A stretch of DNA of 55,224 nucleotides, from positions 1 to 55,224 of the forward strand of contig CAZRRN010000017.1 of NCBI GenBank assembly GCA_964602475.1, given 5' to 3'. The notes under the pieces are model-generated. The model was not told where the DNA came from and ran no database searches. It saw only the letters and a list, made by a program, of their open reading frames with translations. Of the stretch, positions 33,484-41,793 are shown in pieces (the stretch's first letter is position 1; each line of letters starts with the position of its first letter). The stretch comes from SZUA-448 sp964602475. GTDB taxonomy: Bacteria > Bacillota > Clostridia > Lachnospirales > Lachnospiraceae. Position numbers and translations under genes: made by a program.

Positions 33484-34503
33484 CTAATCTCTTTCCTGAT
33501 AATAGCGTTCTACTTTCGGTTTCCAGATATCCCGGTAATATTCATCCGAACGGTGATCAGGCAGTTCGTACTCTTCCGACAGAAGCTTTCCGAAATAAAC
33601 GGACAGCTTCTCGGCTCCGTAAACATTAAGATGTAATCCATTATCATAGGTATCGGTTAAAAAGTCAATCCCCGTTTCCTCTACATCGGCCAGAAAGTTA
33701 TAATAGGAAAGTCCATTTGCTTCGGCATATGCTACCATCTGATCATCCCACTTTTCATACCAATACGGGTAGACACTCGGTGCTTTGACAAGCACCATCT
33801 GAATTCCGTTCTCCCTGCACAGCTTAAGCATTTTGTCAAGATACTCATAGCAGGTATCACTAAAGGTATAATCAGCAAGAGGTCGTCCGGTCGGTGCATA
33901 GGTCATCGGAACAACGCCTTTCTGCATGAGATAGCCGTTATGTGTCAGAATTTCCTTTTTCCCAAAACAGTATCTGAAATCTTCCACGGTCAGTTCACTC
34001 CATCTGGAGTGGTAACGCAGCAGCGGAAAAAGATATGTGATAAAATCCTCGTCATCTGCCATGGATGCTTTGATGTTCGAAATCTTTGACAAACTGAACT
34101 TCATTCCGTCAATCGACATCCGGTTGTAAGCCTCACTCTGCGGAACATCATATTTCATAGCAAGCACATTAAATACAAATACCCTGGGAGTTTCGTACTT
34201 AAGAGTCTCCTCCAGCAGGTAATAGCTCTGCCAGATGAGCTGCTGGGCGCTTCCGCGGATATAGGAGGTGATGCCGTAGTTCTCCCAGAGTGTAATCGGA
34301 GAAATATTCTCATACAATTCACAGTCGCTGATAAAGAGCACATCATGATCCTTGACTTCTTCTTCATAATATTCCGCAATCATCGCACCTTCCGGTATTT
34401 CCGACATATATTTCGGCATAACAAGGCACTGTATCGTATATAAGAGCGCTACAGTAAGAAGAACTGCGATAATGATTCTGATGATTTGTTTTCCGTGTTT
34501 CAT
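33484..34503 (-). CDS. SGNH-type surface protein (DltD-like position)
   Basis: 339 residues from the ATG at 34503 (MKHGKQIIRIIIAVLLTVAL), preferred because GAGGG lies 5 bases upstream. One N-terminal membrane anchor, then an extracellular domain. Block I reads VLFISDCELY, in which Cys takes the place of the usual Ser nucleophile of G-D-S; the C-terminal dyad block is DNGLHLN (Asp and His). In dlt systems DltD is the membrane-anchored SGNH protein that completes transfer onto the acceptor. Gene order directly after the MBOAT gene supports this role, but sequence similarity to DltD itself is not obvious. Confidence 0.8.
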   Translation of the reverse strand: MKHGKQIIRIIIAVLLTVALLYTIQCLVMPKYMSEIPEGAMIAEYYEEEVKDHDVLFISDCELYENISPITLWENYGITSYIRGSAQQLIWQSYYLLEETLKYETPRVFVFNVLAMKYDVPQSEAYNRMSIDGMKFSLSKISNIKASMADDEDFITYLFPLLRYHSRWSELTVEDFRYCFGKKEILTHNGYLMQKGVVPMTYAPTGRPLADYTFSDTCYEYLDKMLKLCRENGIQMVLVKAPSVYPYWYEKWDDQMVAYAEANGLSYYNFLADVEETGIDFLTDTYDNGLHLNVYGAEKLSVYFGKLLSEEYELPDHRSDEYYRDIWKPKVERYYQERD

Positions 34504-34550
34504 ATCAACCCTCATTCCGATACGGCATAAACTATGTGCCGGCCGTCCCG

Positions 34551-36140
34551 TTAAAACTGATTATAAATAAACTGGCTGCTGTCATAGCCTACCCCATAGG
34601 CTCCGAATACCAGAGTTACTAGAAACAGCACTATATATACGGCACATTCCAGCACCGGACCTCGTGATGCAATCTGCGCCCTCACACTTTCCTTACGCTG
34701 ACACAGGCTGACTGCCAGCATAAGCAGGATGGATCCTGCAACAACCACAGCTTCCGGGATAGTAAGCGTCAGATTCGAGAGTCCGCCTTGAAACAGTTCC
34801 GGCAGATTAAATGTGGTAAACATTGAACCGAACATTCGAAAAGACAGTCCAACGCTCCGATAACAATCCAGAATCCGAAGAGAGGACATCAGTAAAAATG
34901 TACGTACCATCTGAAAGATCCGATATCCGGTGGTTCTGCCGATGCCGGTTCGCGCATGAAATCTGGCATACAGCGGACTTAGCTCCTGCGAAATTAAAAT
35001 TACAGCACAGTTTAGGAGTCCCCAGACAATGAAATTCCAGCTTGCACCATGCCAGATACCTGTCACAAACCATGCAAGAATTGTCGCAAGATAAACCGGA
35101 AAACGTTTTCCGATTCCGTCCCCGAGTTTGTTTCGCAGCTTCTTTGAAAAATGCAGTACCGGTGGCCAGACAGAAGCCGGATAGAAAATATAGTCCTTGA
35201 ACCAGGTTCCCATTGTTATATGCCATCTGCGCCAGTATTCCGCAATATTCTTTGAAAAATACGGACGAATAAAGTTCTCGGTAACATCAATACCAAACAT
35301 TTCTGCAATTCCTATAGTAATATCAATTCCACCGGTGAAATCAGCATACAGCTCCGTTGCATACAGTATCATGCCAACGAAGACATATACTCCCTTATAG
35401 TCATCCGGGCTATCAATGATCACCTTGACAGCAGGGAGCAGACGGTCCGCTACCACCAGCTTTTTAAAGAATCCCCAGAGCACGCGTTCCAGTCCGGAGA
35501 AAAATTTACGGGCACGGAATTCTTTTTTCTCATAGAGGGAAGGAGCAAGCTCGTGATAACGGCTGATCGGACCCTGTATGAGCTGTGGGAAGAACGAAAC
35601 AAACAGTGCCAGCCGGAGCAGATTCTTCTCCGGTTCGCATTTTGAACGGTATACATCGAGAATATATCCCATAGTCTGGAAGGTATAGAAAGAAATACCC
35701 ATCGGCAGCGCAATGTCTACAAATGAAATCGTCCCCTGCCTGAACAGCGCCAGAACTGAGTTAATATTAGAAATGGTAAAATTCGTGTACTTCAGTACCG
35801 CAAGAATTCCAAAATTAAGAATTAAGCACAGCAGCAGCCAGCGCCACTGTACTTTTTTTCTGCCTGCTTTGTAGTTTTTCCGTTCATCCTTACTAAGCTC
35901 TGCCTTGTGTTCCTTCAGGTATGCTTCCTGCTCATCTGCTACCGCTCCGATCCGCTTTGCGCACCACCAGGTAGATACCGCAGTAACCGTAATATAGATC
36001 AGATTGGTCCAGCCGGAGCAAGCATAAAACACACCGTTCGCAGCCAATAGCAGAATCCGCTGAAATCGTTTTGGAATAAGATAGAACAGCAGAACCGTAA
36101 TCAGTACGAATGCAATAAATGTGTAGGATGTAAATAGCAT
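34551..36140 (-). CDS. MBOAT O-acyltransferase (DltB/AlgI-like)
   Basis: 529 residues, about twelve hydrophobic segments. N-terminus MLFTSYTFIAFVLITVLLF is typical of DltB/AlgI/PatA. The family block is PQLIQGPISRYHE, and the catalytic His is in VTGIWHGASWNFIVWG; upstream EYWRRWHITMGTWFKDYIFY is the second signature. MBOATs carry activated acyl groups from a cytosolic carrier across the membrane to a surface polymer. Starts 5 bases after the carrier protein gene, so the two are translated together. The remainder of the operon points to an aminoacyl donor instead of acetate. Confidence 0.93.
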   Translation of the reverse strand: MLFTSYTFIAFVLITVLLFYLIPKRFQRILLLAANGVFYACSGWTNLIYITVTAVSTWWCAKRIGAVADEQEAYLKEHKAELSKDERKNYKAGRKKVQWRWLLLCLILNFGILAVLKYTNFTISNINSVLALFRQGTISFVDIALPMGISFYTFQTMGYILDVYRSKCEPEKNLLRLALFVSFFPQLIQGPISRYHELAPSLYEKKEFRARKFFSGLERVLWGFFKKLVVADRLLPAVKVIIDSPDDYKGVYVFVGMILYATELYADFTGGIDITIGIAEMFGIDVTENFIRPYFSKNIAEYWRRWHITMGTWFKDYIFYPASVWPPVLHFSKKLRNKLGDGIGKRFPVYLATILAWFVTGIWHGASWNFIVWGLLNCAVILISQELSPLYARFHARTGIGRTTGYRIFQMVRTFLLMSSLRILDCYRSVGLSFRMFGSMFTTFNLPELFQGGLSNLTLTIPEAVVVAGSILLMLAVSLCQRKESVRAQIASRGPVLECAVYIVLFLVTLVFGAYGVGYDSSQFIYNQF

Positions 36141-36145
36141 GTTGT

Positions 36146-36376
36146 TTAGTCCTCTTCAGAAAGCCGTTCGATCAGCGCATATAGTGCATCTGCCGAATCA
36201 AAGTTCTCCTCGGTAATCTCTTCTGCGGGAATAGTGATATCAAACTGGTCATTAATTTCCGCGATGGTAGTCACAATGTCAAAGGAATCGAAAATCTTCC
36301 CTGTTACAAGATTTCGGCAGGTTTCATAATCCACCTCCGGATGCAGATCCTGTAGTATTGCCAGTAAATCGTCCAT
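36146..36376 (-). CDS. Acyl/aminoacyl carrier protein (DltC-like)
   Basis: 76 residues, MDDLLAILQDLHPEVDYETC. The phosphopantetheine Ser is in FDSFDIVTTI (D-S-F), with the usual acidic helix after it (INDQFDITIPAEEI). It would be loaded by the adenylating enzyme 40 bases upstream and hand its cargo to the MBOAT protein 5 bases downstream. A separate fatty-acid ACP role is less likely given this placement. Confidence 0.92.
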   Translation of the reverse strand: MDDLLAILQDLHPEVDYETCRNLVTGKIFDSFDIVTTIAEINDQFDITIPAEEITEENFDSADALYALIERLSEED

Positions 36377-36416
36377 AGCTCCTCTTTCTTCTGCCGGCGG
36401 CTGCGGCAGATTCCGT

Positions 36417-37937
36417 TTAATTTCGTTTTTGATAAAGATTTTTCAGTTCCAGCCGGTTGATTTTCCCGTTTGCTGTCAGCGGCATCTCTGGAAGCTGCTC
36501 CACTAGATTCGGCACCATGTAACGCGGCAGCTTTTCTCTGCAGTAATTTATGGTATCCGCCTTTGATACTTCTCCGGTATAAAAGAGAATGATTTTTTTC
36601 TTCTCCTTGTCAAAAATACAGCAGGCAGAACGAACCGCAGGAATCCTGTTTACAATCATCTCAATCTCCCCAAGCTCAATCCGATGACCCATATGTTTGA
36701 TCTGATAGTCCTTCCTCGAAAGAAACATCAGCTCTCCCTGTTCGTTACGGCGTCCAAGATCTCCAGTTCGGTATATCTTCTCCGGATAAAGGCTGTTCAG
36801 CGGATTCTGAACAAACACCTCGTCAGTCTTCTCAAATTGTTTATAGTAACCAAGCGTCAGCGAGGTTCCGCGGATACAGATCTCACCCTGTTCTCCTGGC
36901 TCCACCGGTTGATTGTCATCACCCAGCAGAAGTATTTCCGTGTTTCTAAACGGTCTTCCGATTGGAATAATTTCGTCCTCTTCCAGTTCATGATCCACTT
37001 CGTAATAGCAGGACATTCCGGTTGCTTCCGTCGGTCCGTACAAATTTATAAAACGGGTATCCGGTAGAGTCTTCTGCCAGATTCGAAACTGCTTTGCCGG
37101 AAATACTTCGCTTCCAAAGGCAATTGTTTTTAGATACTCCGGTTTGTTTTTGGTCAGCGTTCCGAGTCCCGAGATATAGGTCAGTGCCGGAACAACCCAA
37201 CAGACTGTATTGATTTTCTTTTCATTCAGATATTCTATCATTTTAACAGGAAAAAGAAACATTTCCTTCGGAATCAGCCAGGTTGTCGCTCCGAATTTAA
37301 GCGTCGGGTACAGCTCCTTCAGACAAGCATCCACGTACAGCGGTGCCTGATTTCCAAAGACTGTATCGTGGTTTATACGCAGAACCTCAGAAAGCGTCTC
37401 TATATAATCAATCACCGAACGGTGACAGGCCACGACACCCTTTGGAACCCCCGTTGAACCGGAAGTAAATACGATGTAGATCGGATCGGTATCAATAGCG
37501 GTGCGGCGTACCTCTTCCAGTGCTTTCTCATCAACCGGTGTGCTTTTGATGTCCTCATATGGGAGTACAAGTCCTGTATAATTAAGGCGTTCCAGTAACG
37601 GTCTTGTCTTCTCGTCACAGATAACAGCTCTCGGTGATAATGTGGAAAAAATCAGCTCCACACGATACTCCGGCAGTTCATCGTCAAGCGGAACATAATA
37701 ACAGCTGCTCTCTACGACGCCAAAAAATGCTGCAATTGTCCGGCTCCGTTTCTGCATGAACACGACAACCGGTTCCTTCTTCAGCCCATGTTCAAGCAAG
37801 CAGGTTCCGACACTGCGGGCTTCCTCATAGACTCTTTGAAAGCTGTAACACTCCGTTTCGTCCGCATATGCGGTCTTCTCCGGATAAATGGTTACGATAT
37901 GATCCAGATACTCTAATATATGATTCTGTCGCTCCAT
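36417..37937 (-). CDS. Amino acid adenylating enzyme (DltA-like)
   Basis: 506 residues, the size of DltA. Core motifs: TSGSTGVPKG (158-167), amino-group-binding Asp in YVDACLKELYP (203), NLYGPTEATG (298-307), YRTGDLGRR (389-397), RKDYQIKHMGHRIELGEIE and catalytic Lys in NGKINR (492). DltA activates D-Ala as an adenylate and loads DltC. In DltA a Cys in F-C-G-E-V-L-P (Cys269 in B. subtilis) faces the D-Ala side chain; here the same block is AFGSEVFP with Gly at 275. This predicts a different or larger substrate. The neighbouring Asp/Glu-type racemase suggests a D-amino acid. Start MERQNHILEYLDHIVTIYP with a GAGGG site upstream. Confidence 0.9.
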   Translation of the reverse strand: MERQNHILEYLDHIVTIYPEKTAYADETECYSFQRVYEEARSVGTCLLEHGLKKEPVVVFMQKRSRTIAAFFGVVESSCYYVPLDDELPEYRVELIFSTLSPRAVICDEKTRPLLERLNYTGLVLPYEDIKSTPVDEKALEEVRRTAIDTDPIYIVFTSGSTGVPKGVVACHRSVIDYIETLSEVLRINHDTVFGNQAPLYVDACLKELYPTLKFGATTWLIPKEMFLFPVKMIEYLNEKKINTVCWVVPALTYISGLGTLTKNKPEYLKTIAFGSEVFPAKQFRIWQKTLPDTRFINLYGPTEATGMSCYYEVDHELEEDEIIPIGRPFRNTEILLLGDDNQPVEPGEQGEICIRGTSLTLGYYKQFEKTDEVFVQNPLNSLYPEKIYRTGDLGRRNEQGELMFLSRKDYQIKHMGHRIELGEIEMIVNRIPAVRSACCIFDKEKKKIILFYTGEVSKADTINYCREKLPRYMVPNLVEQLPEMPLTANGKINRLELKNLYQKRN

Positions 37938-37983
37938 ATAGTATGCCTTTCCCTCGCTAATTAACGCATCACAGACTTTTCAG

Positions 37984-38712
37984 TCAGGTGATCAGATTTT
38001 TGTATTCCGGCTTCAGTGCGGCTTGACACTGTATTACCGAACAGGCAGCAAGCAGTTCCATCATATCAAGAAATCCATGACCAAGACGGTATTCTTTCTT
38101 AATTAGTGAAAGTTCGGTACAGCCAAGCAGAATGACCTCTGCTCCCGCATCACGAAGCTCCTGTTCTGCCTGAAAGAAATCTGTAAGGTCAACCGCCTTG
38201 GTTGCTTTAATCTGATTATAAATAATACCCATCAGCAGAGACTGTCCCTTCTTTCCGGGAACGGTAACCAAAAAGCCTTGTTCCTCCAGCTCTCTCTGAA
38301 GAAAACCGCAGGAAACGGTTCCCTCTGTTGCCATGATTCCGACCTTTTTCACACCTACACCTTTGAGATACTGCGCTGTTTCACGTACCATATTAATGAT
38401 TGGCACTCTGCACTCCCCTGCATAGCGATCATAGAAAAAATGTGCCGTCACACAAGGAACCCCAATTACACCAACCCCTGCATTTTCCAGAAAATGCGCT
38501 GTTTCAAGAATTTCCGGCAACGGACTTCGATTTGTTTTCCCAAGCATAAAACCGGTTCGATCAGGAATCGTAGTACGATTGCATACAATGGTGGGAATGT
38601 GTTCATTATCGTTTAGTGCATTTGTCATCTTTACAATCAGTTCGGTATAATAGACGGTCGCCATAGGTCCCATCCCACCGATAATGCCAAGTGTCTTCGT
38701 AACAGCCTCCAT
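37984..38712 (-). CDS. Amino acid racemase, Asp/Glu (PLP-independent) family
   Basis: 242 residues from MEAVTKTLGIIGGMGPMATV. The start is uncertain: the frame is open up to a GTG at 38757, but family members begin just before LGIIGGMGP. Both catalytic Cys are present: VPCVTAH (usually CNTAH) and LGCTEL; TIPDRTGFMLGK is the substrate loop. These enzymes interconvert L- and D-Asp or Glu by two-base catalysis in the cytosol. It lies 46 bases upstream of the adenylating enzyme, so a natural reading is that it supplies the D-amino acid that is activated, loaded and exported by the following genes. Confidence 0.9.
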   Translation of the reverse strand: MEAVTKTLGIIGGMGPMATVYYTELIVKMTNALNDNEHIPTIVCNRTTIPDRTGFMLGKTNRSPLPEILETAHFLENAGVGVIGVPCVTAHFFYDRYAGECRVPIINMVRETAQYLKGVGVKKVGIMATEGTVSCGFLQRELEEQGFLVTVPGKKGQSLLMGIIYNQIKATKAVDLTDFFQAEQELRDAGAEVILLGCTELSLIKKEYRLGHGFLDMMELLAACSVIQCQAALKPEYKNLIT

Positions 38713-38820
38713 GCGGCATTTTCTTTCGCAAACCGCAGCCACCAATCCGCACCGCACGGATCGCCGGGCAATAGTCTCATGGACTTTTGCGCAGTTCTGT
38801 ATTTCAAGGTCAAGCTCTGA

Positions 38821-40452
38821 TTATTCAGTAGAATCTGCCGGAATCTCACCGGTTTCGTCTGTTCCGTCTTCCATAGTTCCGGCTTCGTTTTCGACGAACC
38901 CGTCTGTCTCATTTTCTTCGTCCTCCGGCTCCGGAGTCAGCGCAACCATCACCGTTGGATCACCCTGTACAATCTCAATATCATACAATGTTCGATCGTA
39001 ACGGTAGAAATATCCGTCTCCTCCTCGCATTTCACAGTAAGCTATTCGTTCCTCTTCCGTAAACATAAATGTTTCAAACTGATAAATCCAGCTGTGTACG
39101 CTTGAGTCAAAATAATACCATCCGTCTCCGCAGTTAACAATCGACCAGTAATGCCGTGATTCACCCGGATAGCGGAGGCGTTCCACCTCTATATTCGGAA
39201 TCCCGCATGCGTCAAGCAGCAGCTTTGATATAATATAAGCGGTATAACAATCCCCTGAGCCTTTATTCAGGCCATCCAGTGCCGCAGCCACCCAGTCCTG
39301 CTTATTGGAGTACCCGGTATACTTTATCTTTCTGCCAAAACGGTAGATTACGTATGCCTGCTCACGCATTGACATTCCTTCCGTAATCAGCTGTTCCTTC
39401 ACTTCCTGAATTCTGGTCATCAGTGCGTCATAATCACCGGCAGAGCTTACCACGGTAAAAATGGCTGATTGTGTGGCAACATTTCCCGAAACATCTGCTG
39501 CCGAATAGATTACGGTATACTCCCCAAGCTCCCGAAAATTAACTGTACTGCTGTCAACCATCACCGGTACTTCTCCATCATGAAGATCCGTTGCCGTAAT
39601 CCCTTTTTTATATAAAATCGCAATTCCTTGTTCTACAACACGATTTTCCACACCGGTCAATTCCGGAGCCATCGTATCGGGAAGGATTGTAAGCATTGTT
39701 TCTTTTGTCACAGCGTTCTCGCCGGAATCCGTTACGGTAATCGCGACCGTCTGTTCACCGATAAGATTCCAGTCCGGTTCTGTCTCAAATCCAATCGTCG
39801 TATCAGATTCCTCCAGCAGTTTTGTAACAAATGCCGCCGCCGAAACCTTCTCTCCCCAGTTAATCATAACCGGTTCCAATAAAAATGCCGGAGGTATGTT
39901 ATCAATCACAACCAGCTCGCTTTCATAGAGAACATCCCCGACATAGATTCCGACTACCAGAGAGCCCGGAAGCTTTATCGTATAATTTCTGGCATAGATC
40001 GCGTAAGCTAAGTCATCCGGGTTCTTGATAAACTCTTCAACCCCCGGCATTCCTTCATCAAGCTCTACTGTTACCTGCGCTTTGACTTTTGATATTCGAA
40101 GACTGGTCTCTGCCTCAGTCCGATTACCGGAAGCATCCTGATAGATTATTTTTATCATTTGTCTGTTTGTATCTGTATAATCAATGGCTGTTTTAAAATA
40201 AGATATAACCTTGCTCTCATCCTCCACAGAGACGGTAAAATTCTCCGGTGTCAGCCCGACGGCCTCGTATAGCTCCAATGCGGTTACTTGAACCTTCGGC
40301 GCAGTCAGATCAACAACCACAGAATGAGCTTCCGCCTGCTGAAGTCCCGTATCCAGAATATGCTCTGATGCCGTGGCAGCCGCAGGCGCCTCTGTCCCTG
40401 TACACCCGGACAAAAGCACGGAAACCAATATTACCAGCATCAGATATTTCAT
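38821..40452 (-). CDS. Transglutaminase-like lipoprotein with Ig-like (DUF5011/HYR) domains
   Basis: 543 residues from the ATG at 40452 (MKYLMLVILVSVLLSG), selected for GGAGG 5 bases upstream. Lipobox LSGC. Then two or three Ig-like segments, the clearest DTMAPELTGVENRVVEQGI to GEYTVIYSAADVSGN, which is the DUF5011/HYR pattern. The transglutaminase-like core has Cys in GSGDCYTAY (about 402), His in ESRHYWS (434) and Asp in WYYFDSS (449), a complete triad. The C-terminus is very acidic (EPEDEENETDGF). Such proteins are usually extracellular proteases or crosslinkers. Between sortase and racemase genes. Confidence 0.88.
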   Translation of the reverse strand: MKYLMLVILVSVLLSGCTGTEAPAAATASEHILDTGLQQAEAHSVVVDLTAPKVQVTALELYEAVGLTPENFTVSVEDESKVISYFKTAIDYTDTNRQMIKIIYQDASGNRTEAETSLRISKVKAQVTVELDEGMPGVEEFIKNPDDLAYAIYARNYTIKLPGSLVVGIYVGDVLYESELVVIDNIPPAFLLEPVMINWGEKVSAAAFVTKLLEESDTTIGFETEPDWNLIGEQTVAITVTDSGENAVTKETMLTILPDTMAPELTGVENRVVEQGIAILYKKGITATDLHDGEVPVMVDSSTVNFRELGEYTVIYSAADVSGNVATQSAIFTVVSSAGDYDALMTRIQEVKEQLITEGMSMREQAYVIYRFGRKIKYTGYSNKQDWVAAALDGLNKGSGDCYTAYIISKLLLDACGIPNIEVERLRYPGESRHYWSIVNCGDGWYYFDSSVHSWIYQFETFMFTEEERIAYCEMRGGDGYFYRYDRTLYDIEIVQGDPTVMVALTPEPEDEENETDGFVENEAGTMEDGTDETGEIPADSTE

Positions 40453-40542
40453 CTTTTCCTCCATCCAAACGATCTCTTACTATACCCACTAAAGTATGTC
40501 CGCAAGCTTCTGCATAAAGAAGCATAGCCTAAAGAAACAGAA

Positions 40543-41457
40543 TTATTCTTCTGTAATTTTCCGCGCTACTACCACTAACCGTCCCAGCTTATCCTCCACA
40601 TGGGAGGAGCATGTAATCAGCGTTAAAAGCTCATCCCCGTATTCCGGCTTTATTCCGGTATCATAAAGCTCAAGCTGATTTATATTCTGGATAAAACTGC
40701 TGAATTCCATGTTGTTTTCGGCATTTACAAACTGATAAAACTTAAATACCTTGTCTGTTGAACGATAAACCTGACTTAAAAATACTGAAACAATTTCATA
40801 GGTTGCTTCTTCATAAATCGTATCAAAACGAATGTAACGGTGTGTTTTCCAAAAATCTTCTTCTTTGTATTTATGCAGGTCTGCAAACATGGTGCCCGCC
40901 CGCATATTATGACCGTAGATCATAATATTGGTTGAACGTTCCGGAACAACCGTACATTTTTCATCAATAAAAAGACAACCGGCTGTCGCATCTTTTCCGT
41001 AAAAATCACGTCGTAGGTAATATTCGTTATCCTTTAATACAACGGGATAATCAATCACGGTTCCTCCGATGGAAATCCAGCCGATTAAGTCCGGATTCAA
41101 GTCATACAGAACCTGATACTTCGAAAGAATTTCCGGCTCCGCATAGGGAGTCGGCGTCGGCGTCGCGGTAAGCAATTCCGAAGCTCCCGGCGTTGGGGTA
41201 ATCGGTAAAATTTCCGGCGATACCTCAGCTGTATCATCCGTGTCCTTCATTACCGGAGCTTTTGTCGGAGTAATCGCTGCAGCTTCCGTCAGCATCAAAA
41301 CTGATGTGAGGCTTTCCGGTTCTGTCTCCCCAATCAGTTCTGCCAGATCCTTATAACTCTTCTGGCTCTGTCTGGTCTGCAGATAATAAGAACCAAGGTA
41401 TGTCGTGCAGGACATAAATACAATTGCACATATAAACAAAATAATCCGGTCCCGCAT
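40543..41457 (-). CDS. Class B-type sortase
   Basis: 304 residues from the ATG at 41457 (MRDRIILFICAIVFMSCTTY), chosen for GGAGGAAAC directly upstream. One N-terminal membrane helix, then a Pro/Thr-rich stalk (PITPTPGASELLTATPTPTP), then the sortase barrel: catalytic His in IMIYGHNM (about 183), Cys in LLTLITCSSH (283) and Arg in GRLVVVAR (293). The length and the GHNM/TCSS forms fit class B. Sortases join LPXTG-type proteins to the wall or to each other. It is first of the surface locus, behind a good promoter. The only sorting signal in the window is TPKTG of the element chimera, so its substrate is elsewhere. Confidence 0.93.
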   Translation of the reverse strand: MRDRIILFICAIVFMSCTTYLGSYYLQTRQSQKSYKDLAELIGETEPESLTSVLMLTEAAAITPTKAPVMKDTDDTAEVSPEILPITPTPGASELLTATPTPTPYAEPEILSKYQVLYDLNPDLIGWISIGGTVIDYPVVLKDNEYYLRRDFYGKDATAGCLFIDEKCTVVPERSTNIMIYGHNMRAGTMFADLHKYKEEDFWKTHRYIRFDTIYEEATYEIVSVFLSQVYRSTDKVFKFYQFVNAENNMEFSSFIQNINQLELYDTGIKPEYGDELLTLITCSSHVEDKLGRLVVVARKITEE

Positions 41458-41509
41458 GTTTCCTCCGTTATTCATAAAAGCTCCCGATTCTATAACTGAT
41501 TCGTTCGTT

Positions 41510-41538
41510 ATTATAGCAGTGGAATACTATAAAATCAA
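41510..41538 (-). promoter_or_regulatory. Sigma-A promoter of the sortase-led surface locus
   Basis: Minus strand TTGATT (41533-41538), 17-base spacer, TATAAT (41510-41515), about 50 bases upstream of the sortase start. The interval 41539-41725 between this and the divergent promoter has no recognisable gene. Confidence 0.75.
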
Positions 41539-41725
41539 GTATCTAAAAATGCAGGCTTCTGCTCTGTGTGAGCGGACTCTGTGAATTCTTCCGTCTTTAT
41601 CGCTTCTCGTCCACCTTTCCAATGCAGAGACGTTTTTCATTGGACATCCTCGTACCTGCAGAAAAAAATTACTCTGTACAGTGTATAATCTTTTGTTTAT
41701 AACGTCAAGGTTTTTCATACTTTGA

Positions 41726-41754
41726 TTGACGAACCCAGTTAATTTTGCTACTAT
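41726..41754 (+). promoter_or_regulatory. Sigma-A promoter of the methyltransferase gene
   Basis: Plus strand TTGACG (41726-41731), 17-base spacer, TACTAT (41749-41754), about 40 bases upstream of the ATG at 41794. Confidence 0.7.
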
Positions 41755-41793
41755 AGTTATCATGATTTTATTATAGAAGAAAGAGTGTATATT

